A DNA stretch of 64,000 nucleotides from Oscillospiraceae bacterium (GTDB lineage Bacteria > Bacillota > Clostridia > Oscillospirales > Oscillospiraceae): assembly GCA_017458065.1 (NCBI GenBank), contig JAFTGD010000042.1, forward strand, positions 186,001 to 250,000, written 5' to 3'. Both the position numbers and the translations under genes were made by a program. Positions 43,005-52,169 of this stretch are shown piece after piece (within the stretch, counting starts at the first letter, position 1; the number at the start of each line of letters is the position of its first letter). The notes under the pieces are model-generated. The model was not told the origin of the DNA, did not search any database, and saw only the letters and a program-made list of their open reading frames with translations.

Positions 43005-43187
43005 GTTGCAGTTCCTTCATTTGATCAGATTCTCCCGGAGAAACAGGTCTCTCTCCGACGGTTTTCCGGCATCCAGAGTAGTATAAACAAAACAACATAC
43101 TCCGTCAATGGGAAATTTATGTCCCCGCCGCCGGCACGGATCAATGCTCCATCGTTCTTCAATGTAGCCGGGATGGGTGTCCTTCCC

Positions 43188-44972
43188 TTACTCCATATAC
43201 GCGCCTTTCATAGCGCTGACAGCGTGCCGGGCATAGAGTTTCAGCAGACCGCTCTGATACTTGCTCATAAAACCGGTCCATGCCTTCCGCCGTTCCTTTA
43301 GGACGGCGTCGATCTCTTCTGGCGTTTTCCGTTCACTCCGGATGCCGACGATCTCAAGACAGCGCGTCTCCACATCAATCTCAATGAGGTCGCCCTCCTC
43401 CACAAAGGCGATAGGCCCGCCGACCCCAGCCTCCGGGCTCACGTGGCCGATCACCGGACCGCGGGACGCGCCGGAGAAGCGCCCGTCGGTGATCAGGGCG
43501 AAACTGGCGGCCAGCTTCGGGTCGGCACAGATGGCCTCGCCGGTATAGAACATCTCCGGCATGCCGGAACCGCGGGGCCCTTCATAGCGGATAAAGACCG
43601 CATCGCCGGGACGCACTTCACCGTGCAACACCGCGTCGATGCAGGCTTCCTCGCTGTCATAGGGCTTCGCGGTGAGGGTAGCTTTGAACATGTTCTTCGG
43701 GCAGGCTGTATGCTTGATAACACAGCCCTCCGGGGCAAGGTTCCCGCGCAGGATCGCAATGCTTCCGTCGGTCCCCTTGGCGTCGTCAAAGTCGCGGATG
43801 ATATCCCCGCGCCGGACCGTGAGGCCAAGGGCGGCGGATTTTTCCCGCAGGAGCCGGTCGCAGTGTTCGTAGAAGCCGTTTTTCTTCAGGTCCTCTAGGT
43901 TTTCGCCCAGGGTCCTGCCGGTGACGGTAAGCACGTCCAGGTGCAGCATGGATTTGATCTCCTCCATTACCCTCGGCACGCCGCCGGCATAATAGAAGTA
44001 CTGGGCAGGCCAGTCCCCCGAGGGTCGGATATTCAGCAGGTAGTGTGCGCCCCGGTGCATCCGATCAAAGGTGTCGGCATCGATGGCGAAGCCGAACTCG
44101 TGGGCAATGGCCGGCAGGTACATGGTGGCGTTAGTGGAGCCGGAGATGGCCGCATGAACCATGATAGCGTTTTCAAAGTTCTTCATTGTTACGATGTCCC
44201 TGGCCCGGATCCCCTGGTTCACCAGCTGCATCAGCTGCTTTCCCGCCGCCCGGGCGGCCTTGGCGAGCTCCGGCGCGGTCGCGGGCATCAGAGCGGTTCC
44301 CGGGAGCATCAGTCCCAGGGCTTCGGCCATGATCTGCATGGTGGAGGCGGTGCCCATGAACGAACATGCGCCGCAGCTGGGACAGGCGTTGTGCTTGTAG
44401 TACTCCAGCTGTTCGCTCGGGATGACGCCGGTCTTTTCCCAGGCGTCGAACTTGCCGATCTGCTCCAGGGTCAGCAGATCGTTGATGGCGCAGGCAGGAT
44501 CCTGTACCACATACTGTCTCGGCAGGACATGGGCCTCCATAACGCCGCCGGTGACGACGATAGCGCTCATGTCCTTCAAGCGACCAATGCTCATAAGTAT
44601 GGCGGGCATAGACTTGTCGCAGCTGGCGATGAACACGCCGCCGTCGATGCCCGTGGCGTTGGCCTGGGCTTCGACCAGGTTCACGATGGCGTCTCGGTGG
44701 GGCAGGGAATAATTGATGCCGTCGTGGCCTTGGGCGATGCCGTCGCATATATCGGTGGCAAAGTATCGCGAAGCTTTGCCGCCGTTTTCGCTGATCCCTT
44801 GCACTGCCTGTTCGACAAAGCGGTTGAGATGCGCTGAGCCCGGGTGACTGTCGCCGAAGGTGCTCTCCACCATGATCTGAGGCTTATCCAGATCTTCAAC
44901 CTTCCATCCCATCCCCATCCGGAGCGGGTCCATCTCAGGTGCCCGTTTCCGTACTTCCTGACTTTTCAGCAT
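43188..44972 (-). CDS. IlvD/EDD-family dehydratase, probably sugar-acid dehydratase
   Basis: 594 residues. Iron-sulfur cysteines lie in A-S-C-D-K-S-M-P-A (about 116-124) and C-P-S-C-G-A-C-S-F-M-G (about 188-198), with a third toward the C-terminus in H-T-A-C-P-K-N. By family it could be dihydroxy-acid dehydratase, but its place as last gene of a sugar-acid operon next to KDG kinase and KDPG aldolase points to an aldonate (for example gluconate or xylonate-like) dehydratase giving 2-keto-3-deoxy acids. AAAGGAG site at the chosen start. Confidence 0.85.
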   Translation of the reverse strand: MLKSQEVRKRAPEMDPLRMGMGWKVEDLDKPQIMVESTFGDSHPGSAHLNRFVEQAVQGISENGGKASRYFATDICDGIAQGHDGINYSLPHRDAIVNLVEAQANATGIDGGVFIASCDKSMPAILMSIGRLKDMSAIVVTGGVMEAHVLPRQYVVQDPACAINDLLTLEQIGKFDAWEKTGVIPSEQLEYYKHNACPSCGACSFMGTASTMQIMAEALGLMLPGTALMPATAPELAKAARAAGKQLMQLVNQGIRARDIVTMKNFENAIMVHAAISGSTNATMYLPAIAHEFGFAIDADTFDRMHRGAHYLLNIRPSGDWPAQYFYYAGGVPRVMEEIKSMLHLDVLTVTGRTLGENLEDLKKNGFYEHCDRLLREKSAALGLTVRRGDIIRDFDDAKGTDGSIAILRGNLAPEGCVIKHTACPKNMFKATLTAKPYDSEEACIDAVLHGEVRPGDAVFIRYEGPRGSGMPEMFYTGEAICADPKLAASFALITDGRFSGASRGPVIGHVSPEAGVGGPIAFVEEGDLIEIDVETRCLEIVGIRSERKTPEEIDAVLKERRKAWTGFMSKYQSGLLKLYARHAVSAMKGAYME

Positions 44973-45039
44973 GTTGTGCTCTCCTTTTTTCGGTCTCAAC
45001 ACGGTCGTTCTACAGCAGATCATAGTCTGCATCCAAAGA

Positions 45040-45090
45040 AAAAGCAAGAGAACAACTGCGTTTCTCTCGCTTTTTCGGGTTTTCAGCTGC
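45040..45090. terminator. Imperfect hairpin between the kinase remnant and dehydratase gene
   Basis: GAAAAAGC-AAGAGAA pairs with TTCTCT-CGCTTTTTC. Either a partial terminator within the operon or a bidirectional stop. Confidence 0.45.
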
Positions 45091-45144
45091 TTGACGATTT
45101 TACAACTGCAATACCGCCGGATTCCCGTTTTTCAGATTTTTGTT

Positions 45145-46231
45145 TTATCGTTTGATATCGTAATCCGTATTCATCAGGGCCTGAATACCCTTCACGTCGT
45201 CGGTAATGTTTGCATCGCCGTGAATGGTGTGCTTGAGAACGGAACTCGCCACCGCGAAATTGATCATCTCCATGGGCTTGAAGCCGTTCATCATGGCGTA
45301 GATCAGGCCGCTGGCAAAAGCGTCGCCTCCGCCCACACGGTCGAGGATGTTGAAGGTAAAAAGTTTGCTCTCAAACGTATGCCCCTGATACCACATATAG
45401 GCCATGAGTCTGTTTTCACTGCCGGAATGGGCATACCGTACATGTCTGACGATGCATTTGAGATTCGGTCTGCGGCTTACAAACGCCTGAAAGACCTCGT
45501 CTTGTTGCTCGTAACTTGGCTGAAGGGGAATGCCTTCTTTCAGATCGCCCTTCGCGTGATCTTGCTCATCCCGCCACAGATGGTAGGGTTCGATTCCAAA
45601 AAGGACATCCACATAGGGTAGCAGCTCGGTACAGCAGTCCCTCGCCGCTTCCCAGGTCCAGAGCCCGGAGCGGAAGTTGCCGTCAAAGCTCACGGTCAGT
45701 CCAAGCTCCTTCGCCTTTCGGGCGCAGGCGAGACAAAATGCAGCACAGTCTGGCGAAAGCGCCGGCGTAATACCGCTTAAGTGCAGCCATTCGAAACCCG
45801 TAAGCAGCTTGTCCAGATCAATTCTTGAGAAGTCATATTCCGTGATGGCACTGTGCTTTCGATCCATAGATCACTTTGCTCGGCCAGATCCCGTAACCTG
45901 CTTCCAGATAGTAGGTACTGAGACGATGGGTCGGTGTTTCTTCCGGCGTTGTGAGAATGACAGGAGCACAGTGTACATCGTTGCTGCAAAGCATACGCAC
46001 GGCGCTCTTCCCGAGAGAATTGTTCGGCACGACACTGAAAAAAGTGCTGTCGATGCCTAAATTTGCCAGAGCCAAAGCGATATTGGCCTCACTCCCGCCA
46101 TAGCTTGCTTCAAAATTGGTCGCAACCCCGATTTTCTCGTAGTTCGGCGGGGTCAGGCGCAGCATGATCTCGCCGAAGGTAATGAATTTCTGTGTCGTCC
46201 CACCCGATAGAAGCGGATTTCTATGCTCCAT
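45145..46231 (-). pseudogene. Frameshifted PfkB-type 2-keto-3-deoxygluconate kinase
   Basis: Two overlapping frames together make one normal sugar kinase. The N-terminal part (45833-46231) has I-T-F-G-E-I-M-L-R-L-T-P and reads to Y-L-E-A-G-Y-G-I-W-P-S-K-V-I-Y; the C-terminal part (45145-45867) continues with D-R-K-H-S-A-I-T-E-Y-D-F and ends with D-R-V-G-G-G-D-A-F-A-S-G. Removing one base of the CC pair (+ strand 45864-45865) joins them. It is related to the intact kinase directly upstream. Either a real loss of function, a sequencing error or a programmed shift; no slippery run is evident. Confidence 0.8.
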
Positions 46232-46232
46232 T

Positions 46233-47330
46233 CTATCGTTTTACTCTTGCGCCCGCACCGCCCATGACGGCTTCGACCTCATTGACGGAAGCCATGGAGG
46301 TATCGCCCGGAGTGGTCATCGCCAGCGCGCCGTGGGCCGCGCCGTAGTTGACGGCCTTCTCGGCGTCGCCCGTGGTCATCAGGCCGTAGACCAGGCCCGA
46401 GGCGAAGGAATCGCCGCCGCCCACGCGGTCCATGATCTCGAGACCGTTGTACTCCTTGGACTGGTAGATCTCGCCGTCGGCCCAGCAGATGGCCTTCCAG
46501 TCGTTGACCGTCGCAGTCTTCACCGTACGCAGCGTGGTAGCAACTACTTTGAAGTTCGGGTACGTCTCGGCAGCCTTGCCGATCATCTTCTTGTAGCCGT
46601 CAAGGTTCAGCTCTTTCAGGTTCTCGTCGTTGCCCTCGATCTCAAAACCCAGGCAGGCGGTGAAGTCCTCCTCGTTGCCGATCATGACGTCGACGTATTT
46701 TGCGACCTCACGGTTGACCTCCCTGGCCTTTTCCAGCCCGCCGATGGCGCTCCACATGGAGGGGCGGTAGTTGAGGTCATAGGAGATGACAGTACCGTAC
46801 TTCTTCGCGGTCTTGCAGGCTGCGATGACAGTCTCGCAGCTCTGTTCGGAGAGCGCCGCGTAGATGCCGCCGGTGTGCAGCCAGCGCACCCCCAGCTTGC
46901 CGAAGATATACTCAAAATCGAAGTCCTCAGGTGTCGCCTGGGAGATCGCGGTGTTGACCCGGTCGGAGCAGCCCACGGCGCCCCGGATGCCGAAGCCGCG
47001 CTCGGTAAAGTTGATGCCGTTGCGGCAGATGCGCCCAATGCCGTCGGTCTTCTTCCAGTAGATAAGATCGGTAGATACGCCGCCCTGTTCGATAAAGTCC
47101 TTCATCAGCTTGCCCACCTCGTTGTCGGCAAAGGCGGTGATTACCGCTGTGCTCATGCCGAAGCACTTATGCAGCCCACGGATGACGTTATACTCGCCGC
47201 CGCCCTCCCAGGCGCGGAAGCTGCGGGCGGTGCGGATTCTCCCCTCGCCGGGATCCAGGCGGAGCATGATTTCGCCGAGAGACACGGCGTCAAAACGGCA
47301 TTCTTCTTTCGGACGCAGATTGAGTTCCAT
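46233..47330 (-). CDS. kdgK: 2-keto-3-deoxygluconate kinase (PfkB family)
   Basis: 365 residues. Start region V-S-L-G-E-I-M-L-R-L-D-P-G-E-G-R-I, W-E-G-G-G-E-Y-N-V and the PfkB signature D-R-V-G-G-G-D-S-F-A-S-G near residue 290 with the catalytic Asp. Phosphorylates KDG to KDPG, the substrate of the aldolase encoded just upstream. Only one base separates it from the frameshifted second kinase. Confidence 0.9.
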   Translation of the reverse strand: MELNLRPKEECRFDAVSLGEIMLRLDPGEGRIRTARSFRAWEGGGEYNVIRGLHKCFGMSTAVITAFADNEVGKLMKDFIEQGGVSTDLIYWKKTDGIGRICRNGINFTERGFGIRGAVGCSDRVNTAISQATPEDFDFEYIFGKLGVRWLHTGGIYAALSEQSCETVIAACKTAKKYGTVISYDLNYRPSMWSAIGGLEKAREVNREVAKYVDVMIGNEEDFTACLGFEIEGNDENLKELNLDGYKKMIGKAAETYPNFKVVATTLRTVKTATVNDWKAICWADGEIYQSKEYNGLEIMDRVGGGDSFASGLVYGLMTTGDAEKAVNYGAAHGALAMTTPGDTSMASVNEVEAVMGGAGARVKR

Positions 47331-47345
47331 GATATTTTTCCTCCC

Positions 47346-47987
47346 TTATCCTCTGGCTTCTTCGACGATTTCTCTGGACTTCTTGCAAAGCCCCGTGATC
47401 TCATCCCACTTGTTGTTGTCGATCAGGTCCGCTGTGACCATATAGCTGCCGCCGCAGGCTGCGATTACCGGGGAAGAGATGTACTCTTTCAGATTCTTCA
47501 AGGAGATGCCGCCGGTGGGCATGACCTTGAACATCGGGAAGGGTGCAGACAGGGCCTTGATCTTGGCAAGGCCGCCGCTCTGCTCGGCCGGGAAGAATTT
47601 CAGCACTTCCAGGCCGAATTTCAGCGCCTGATGATACTCGGACGCAGTGGTGCAGCCGGGGAAAATGGGGATGTTCTTCTCCTGTGCGTAGGCTACCAGC
47701 TCAGGATCAAAGCCGGGCGTGACGATAAACTCGCCGCCTGCCTCAATGACCTTGTCGATCTGCGCGGTATTGGTGACCGTGCCCGCACCGACGATCATCT
47801 CGGGATTGGCTTCCTTCATGAGACGGATGGCAACATCCGCACCGGCTGCGCGGAAGGTGATCTCCGCCACAGGTACGCCGCCCGCGCAAAGGGCCTTGCC
47901 GAGGTTGGCGGCGTCACGTTCCGGATGGTTAAGCTTAATCACCGGCACTACACCGATGGCGCTAATCTTTTCGTTCATTGCGTTCAT
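47346..47987 (-). CDS. eda: KDPG aldolase (Eda family)
   Basis: 213 residues. V-P-V-I-K-L near the start, G-A-G-T-V near 67, F-F-P-A-E near 132 and M-P-T-G-G-I near 150 are family marks; the Schiff-base Lys is expected in the K-F-F-P-A-E stretch. Splits KDPG to pyruvate and glyceraldehyde 3-phosphate. Start at 47987 follows GAGGTATGG; the second Met at 47978 is possible. 15 bases upstream of kdgK. Confidence 0.9.
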   Translation of the reverse strand: MNAMNEKISAIGVVPVIKLNHPERDAANLGKALCAGGVPVAEITFRAAGADVAIRLMKEANPEMIVGAGTVTNTAQIDKVIEAGGEFIVTPGFDPELVAYAQEKNIPIFPGCTTASEYHQALKFGLEVLKFFPAEQSGGLAKIKALSAPFPMFKVMPTGGISLKNLKEYISSPVIAACGGSYMVTADLIDNNKWDEITGLCKKSREIVEEARG

Positions 47988-48042
47988 TTTTTTATTCCAT
48001 ACCTCCGCAATAAATACGTGATAAAGCTTAATATCGGGAGAA

Positions 48043-48999
48043 TTAAACCTGCCGGTACTGCGGCTCGCGCCCTTCCAGCGCATCTATGATCTGCTGTGCG
48101 GTCACAATTCCGCAGTTTTCGAGGTTCTCATAGGATTCCGCACCGTTGTGGGAAGTCGCAATCACGTTGGGGAGTGTAAGAAGCGGGGTGTTCTCCGGCG
48201 TCGCCGGTTCATGCACAAAGACGTCCGATGCAAAAAAGCCCACCTGCCCGCTCACAAGCGCGTCATACATTGCCTCTTCATCCACTACCTCGCCGCGCGC
48301 GTCAGTGACAAAGATTACGCCTTTCTTGCAGAGTTTGAGGCTCTCGCGGTTGATCATGTTTTCCGTTGATGGAAGCAGCGGGACCAGAATGCAGATGATG
48401 TCACTCTCCTTCATGAGCTCTTCAAAGCTCTTAAATTCCACACCGTATTTTTCGGCGGTCTCCCGGTCCTGCACCACATCATAGGCGATGGTGCGGCAGT
48501 CGAAACCCGTGAGCTTCTTCGCCACCAGTTTTCCGATATAACCGAAGCCCAGGATGCCGACCGTTTTCCCCGATACCTCGTGGAAGTTCAGGTTTTTCCA
48601 TTGTCCTTCTTTTGTCATTTCATTTTGCCTCGGCAAATCCCGAATACCAGCCAGCAGAAGCGTCATGATATGCTCGGCGACAGAGTTGGCGTTAACACCG
48701 GGGCAGTTGGTAACCATAATCCCATGACGCTTTGCAGCCTCGGTATCTACAGAATTCATACCGGTACCGTAACGTGCAAGAATTTTTACGTTCGGTGCGG
48801 CGCTCATCGCCTCCTCCCCCCAGGGCTCGCAGTTAGCGATACAGCCATCGATGTCCCCGATCATTGGGAGCAACTCTTCCAGAAAATAGTCCCGGTCAAG
48901 CGGCGTGGTCACGACCTCATAGCCTTTGTCCAGCAGCATCTGATAGCCCGTTGGGCTGAATTTCTTATAGTTGGGCTTGGCAATCAGCACTTTTTTCAT
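48043..48999 (-). CDS. D-isomer 2-hydroxyacid dehydrogenase
   Basis: 318 residues. NAD-binding V-G-I-L-G-F-G-Y-I-G-K near 143-153, substrate Arg in T-D-A-R-G-E-V near 235, and catalytic His in T-S-H-N-G-A-E near 285. In this operon a 2-ketogluconate reductase-like or related 2-keto-aldonate reductase role is likely, feeding the dehydratase. Between the transporter and aldolase genes. Confidence 0.87.
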   Translation of the reverse strand: MKKVLIAKPNYKKFSPTGYQMLLDKGYEVVTTPLDRDYFLEELLPMIGDIDGCIANCEPWGEEAMSAAPNVKILARYGTGMNSVDTEAAKRHGIMVTNCPGVNANSVAEHIMTLLLAGIRDLPRQNEMTKEGQWKNLNFHEVSGKTVGILGFGYIGKLVAKKLTGFDCRTIAYDVVQDRETAEKYGVEFKSFEELMKESDIICILVPLLPSTENMINRESLKLCKKGVIFVTDARGEVVDEEAMYDALVSGQVGFFASDVFVHEPATPENTPLLTLPNVIATSHNGAESYENLENCGIVTAQQIIDALEGREPQYRQV

Positions 49000-49033
49000 A
49001 ATACAAATACCTCTTTCTTTGTGAGAAACTTTA

Positions 49034-50329
49034 TCACAGAACCATGCCTGACAGTCTGGGTAATGTCTCCGAAATCGCCGGGATATAAGTGATGCAGAGC
49101 AGGCAGAAAAGCATTACTACAATAAAGATGATGATGCCTTTGCAGACCGTCTCCAGCGATGTATTACCAACGCGGGCAGCAACAAAGAGATTGATGCCGA
49201 GCGGGGGAGTAATAAATCCGATGGCGAGGTTAACCACCATGATGATGCCGAAGTGAATCGCTGAAAGCCCCAGTTGCAGCGCAACTGGCAACAGAATCGG
49301 GGAGAGCACCATCATAGCTGGCGTAGTATCCATGAAGCAGCCAACAATCAGCAGAAGAATATTGATCAAAATCAACACGATAACTGGATTGCTGGAAACA
49401 TTGAGGATACCCTGCGTGATCATGGCCGGGATCTGCTCAATGGTGAGAATACGCGTAAACGCTGTAGCCGCCCCAATGATCGCCATCGTTGTACCGTTGG
49501 TGGAGCATGCGCTCGCAATGGTATTGAAAAGTTGCTTCGGTGTGAGTTCACGGTAGATAAACATACCGCATACAAAGGCGTAAACTGCCGCGACGGCAGC
49601 CGCTTCCGTTGGGGTAAAAATGCCGCCGTAGATGCCGCCAAGAATAATGACCGGATCAATTAATGCCCACTTGGCATCCCAGATGATGGCAAGGCGCTCC
49701 TTACTGGTATATCTCCGGCTGTCGCCCTTCCACCCCATTTTCTTGCAGTAGAAGTAGCAGAGAACGCAGAGGCAAACCCCGATGAAGATACCCGGCAGGA
49801 ATCCTGCCAGGAACATGCCGGTGATGGATGTCGTTGTGGAAACGCCATAAATGACCATGGGTATGCTGGGAGGAATAATGACACCGATGCAGCCGGCACA
49901 GGCTACGCATGCAAGTGTAAAGCTCTTGCTGTATCCTTTATCGAGCATACTTGGAACAACCATGGCGCCAACTGCGGCGACTGTGGCCGGGCCGGAACCA
50001 CTGACAGCGGCAAAGAACATGCAAACCACAACCGTGACGATTGCGAGACCGCCCGTAATGTGCCCGAAGTATGCGTTACAGACATTCAGAATTCTTTTCG
50101 ATACACCCCCTGCGGCCATCAGCTCGCCGGCAAGAATGAACAGCGGGATCGCCATAATCGGAAAGGAATCTGTGCCGCCTATCATCTGCTGCACCATAAA
50201 ACTGGAGGTAAGACGCGAGCTGTTAAAGACAACACAAAGAGACGCCATGCCAATGGCAATGCCGACCGGGACGTTCAAAATCAAAAACACAACAAGGGAA
50301 ACAAACAAGATAATGGCAGCCTGACTCAT
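49034..50329 (-). CDS. dctM: TRAP transporter large permease (DctM type)
   Basis: 431 residues, about 12 membrane segments, with the family stretch G-S-G-P-A-T-V-A-A-V-G near 110 and G-V-I-I-P-P-S-I-P-M-V-I-Y-G near 150. Na+-driven uptake subunit. Start overlaps the small permease stop by 4 bases. Confidence 0.93.
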   Translation of the reverse strand: MSQAAIILFVSLVVFLILNVPVGIAIGMASLCVVFNSSRLTSSFMVQQMIGGTDSFPIMAIPLFILAGELMAAGGVSKRILNVCNAYFGHITGGLAIVTVVVCMFFAAVSGSGPATVAAVGAMVVPSMLDKGYSKSFTLACVACAGCIGVIIPPSIPMVIYGVSTTTSITGMFLAGFLPGIFIGVCLCVLCYFYCKKMGWKGDSRRYTSKERLAIIWDAKWALIDPVIILGGIYGGIFTPTEAAAVAAVYAFVCGMFIYRELTPKQLFNTIASACSTNGTTMAIIGAATAFTRILTIEQIPAMITQGILNVSSNPVIVLILINILLLIVGCFMDTTPAMMVLSPILLPVALQLGLSAIHFGIIMVVNLAIGFITPPLGINLFVAARVGNTSLETVCKGIIIFIVVMLFCLLCITYIPAISETLPRLSGMVL

Positions 50330-50811
50330 CCTTCATACTCCTCTCCGTTTTTGATGCAGCGAATCCTGTAAAGAATCGTCTGGATCTGGCGGATCACGGC
50401 GAAACCAAAGCCGAAAAAGGTCGAAATATAGACATATTTAAAAGGGATGCTCATTGCGGAGGAAACGCGCGTCTGTTTCAGAGAATAGGCCAAACCTGTA
50501 TAAGCGATATAGCAGGCAAAGAAAAGGAAAACCAGGTCGCCGATGATCACCACATATTTCCGGACTTTCTTCGGAAAGAGGCCAAGTGCCGCGTCAATTT
50601 TAATGTGCTTTCGCATCTGGCAGCCATAGCTTATCCCGAGATAAACCAGCCAAATAAATATATAGCGGGCAAGTTCCTCAGACCAACTCAGCGAATTGTG
50701 AAACACGTAACGTGCCACAACTTGGATGAAAATGATGACTGCCATGACGCTCATCAGGACTACGCAACAGCATTTTTCGAGATTCTCATCCATCCATTTG
50801 AGAACTTTCAA
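50326..50811 (-). CDS. dctQ: TRAP transporter small permease (DctQ type)
   Basis: 161 residues, four membrane segments, W-S-E-E-L-A-R-Y-I-F-I-W-L-V-Y-L-G near 38-54 as in DctQ subunits. Partner of the DctM protein; translation coupled (ATGA). Confidence 0.92.
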   Translation of the reverse strand: MKVLKWMDENLEKCCCVVLMSVMAVIIFIQVVARYVFHNSLSWSEELARYIFIWLVYLGISYGCQMRKHIKIDAALGLFPKKVRKYVVIIGDLVFLFFACYIAYTGLAYSLKQTRVSSAMSIPFKYVYISTFFGFGFAVIRQIQTILYRIRCIKNGEEYEG

Positions 50812-50868
50812 TTCACGACACTCCTTTATGACATCAGATCTCCAGAGTCAATTTCCGCGGGAAAAACA

Positions 50869-50922
50869 ACGAGAGCCGCTGTGGCATGGAAAGCTGCCCC
50901 ATGTCAACAGCGGCTCTCTCCA
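50869..50922 (-). terminator. Intercistronic terminator between dctP and dctQ
   Basis: GAGAGCCGCTGT and ACAGCGGCTCTC arms; on the - strand it is followed by GTTGTTTTT. It would allow partial read-through, leaving more binding protein than permease. Confidence 0.7.
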
Positions 50923-50926
50923 AACT

Positions 50927-51943
50927 TCAGTCTCTTGCGGCAGCAAGCGTGTCAATCAGCTGCTGGCCCAGTTCAGGGTGCTCCATCTTCTGCATAGCCA
51001 TCGTTGCACAGTCGGCGGAATCTGCAGCGGCCTTGAATTCTGCCAGGACGTCGTCAGAAAGTTTGACTACTTTGCAGCCGGCGGCCTCAATGGTCGCAAC
51101 ATCTTCTGCTTCATATTTTTCAGACTGTTCGCGCTCGTACTGGGTAGCTTCCGACATAGCCCGGGTAATAGCGTCCTGCTGTTCTGCCGTCAGACTGTTC
51201 CAGCGGTCAAGATTCATGACGACATAGTAGGGAGTGAAGCTGTGACGGGTTTCGGCTGCAAATTTTTCGACTTCCTCAAACTTGTTGCCGACAATAATTC
51301 CGTAGGGGTTTTCCTGTCCGTCAACAGTTCCCTGTTGCAGCGCAGTGAAGACCTCAGAAAACGCCATCGGGGTCGGGTTGGCACCCATCGCCTTCCATGC
51401 GGCCAGATGAATTGCATTATCCATTGTGCGCAACTTCAAACCCTTCAAATCCGCAACAGTATTAATCTCTTTGTTGTTTGTTGTGACGTTGCGGAAACCG
51501 TTCTCCCAGAGCGCCAGCCCTTTCAGATTCAGACTTTCTACGCCGTTTAGGATTGCCTGCCCTGCTTTGCCGGCAAAACCGACGTCGAAAACTTCATCCC
51601 TGCTAAGAAACAGATACGGCGTGTCAAAGATATAGAAATCATTGTAAGAGGAGGCCACAGAAGATGTAGACCCGATAGAAATGTCGCACTCACCGGTTTG
51701 GGTCATTTCCCATCTCTGCTCATCATTGCCAAGCTGATTATCTGGGAAGTCCTTGCAGACAATAGTACCGCCAGAATAATCCTCCACCAGCTCAATGAAT
51801 TTCGTCACTGCATCTTTTGCATTCATGGATGTGACACCGCCAATGATCAGTTCGACTGGCTTTTCTTTTGCTGCCTCCGCAGAAACAGCAAACATGGATA
51901 CCATAATCAGGATCAACAGGGTCGCGAGGAGTCTTTTTTTCAT
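50927..51943 (-). CDS. dctP: TRAP transporter substrate-binding protein (DctP type)
   Basis: 338 residues. Signal peptide 1-24 (A-E-A-A), no lipobox. The family pattern is seen in L-K-G-L-K-L-R-T-M-D-N near 170 (the Arg binds the ligand carboxylate) and E-V-F-T-A-L-Q-Q-G-T-V-D-G-Q-E-N-P near 200-216. First gene of the sugar-acid operon. The ligand is likely a sugar acid from gene content. Confidence 0.93.
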   Translation of the reverse strand: MKKRLLATLLILIMVSMFAVSAEAAKEKPVELIIGGVTSMNAKDAVTKFIELVEDYSGGTIVCKDFPDNQLGNDEQRWEMTQTGECDISIGSTSSVASSYNDFYIFDTPYLFLSRDEVFDVGFAGKAGQAILNGVESLNLKGLALWENGFRNVTTNNKEINTVADLKGLKLRTMDNAIHLAAWKAMGANPTPMAFSEVFTALQQGTVDGQENPYGIIVGNKFEEVEKFAAETRHSFTPYYVVMNLDRWNSLTAEQQDAITRAMSEATQYEREQSEKYEAEDVATIEAAGCKVVKLSDDVLAEFKAAADSADCATMAMQKMEHPELGQQLIDTLAAARD

Positions 51944-52021
51944 TGCTTTTCTTCCTTTCTGTTTTGAAATATCAATAACATGGTCATTGCCATATTATTT
52001 TACAGAACTTTGCGCCGCCGC

Positions 52022-52039
52022 ACGTCGTACGCGCGACGT
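52022..52039. promoter_or_regulatory. Inverted repeat downstream of the dctP promoter
   Basis: ACGTCG-TACGCG-CGACGT, perfect 6-bp arms, in the 5' leader of the dctP operon. A possible second regulator site or leader hairpin. Confidence 0.4.
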
Positions 52040-52060
52040 ATGACGACCGATGATGGCAAA

Positions 52061-52097
52061 AATATAACACCATTAACTTTAGCTTGTCAATGGTGTT
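52061..52097 (-). promoter_or_regulatory. dctP operon promoter with GntR-type operator
   Basis: On the - strand TTGACA (52085-52090), 18-base spacer, TATATT (52061-52066). AACACCATT (52066-52074) / AATGGTGTT (52089-52097) is a perfect 9-bp inverted repeat spanning the promoter, a natural target for the GntR regulator encoded just upstream. Confidence 0.7.
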
Positions 52098-52169
52098 TTT
52101 GAAATAACTTTATATTTTGTCAGTTTCACCAGTAATATGGACTGGGTTTTGTAGATTATTACCAAAGAA

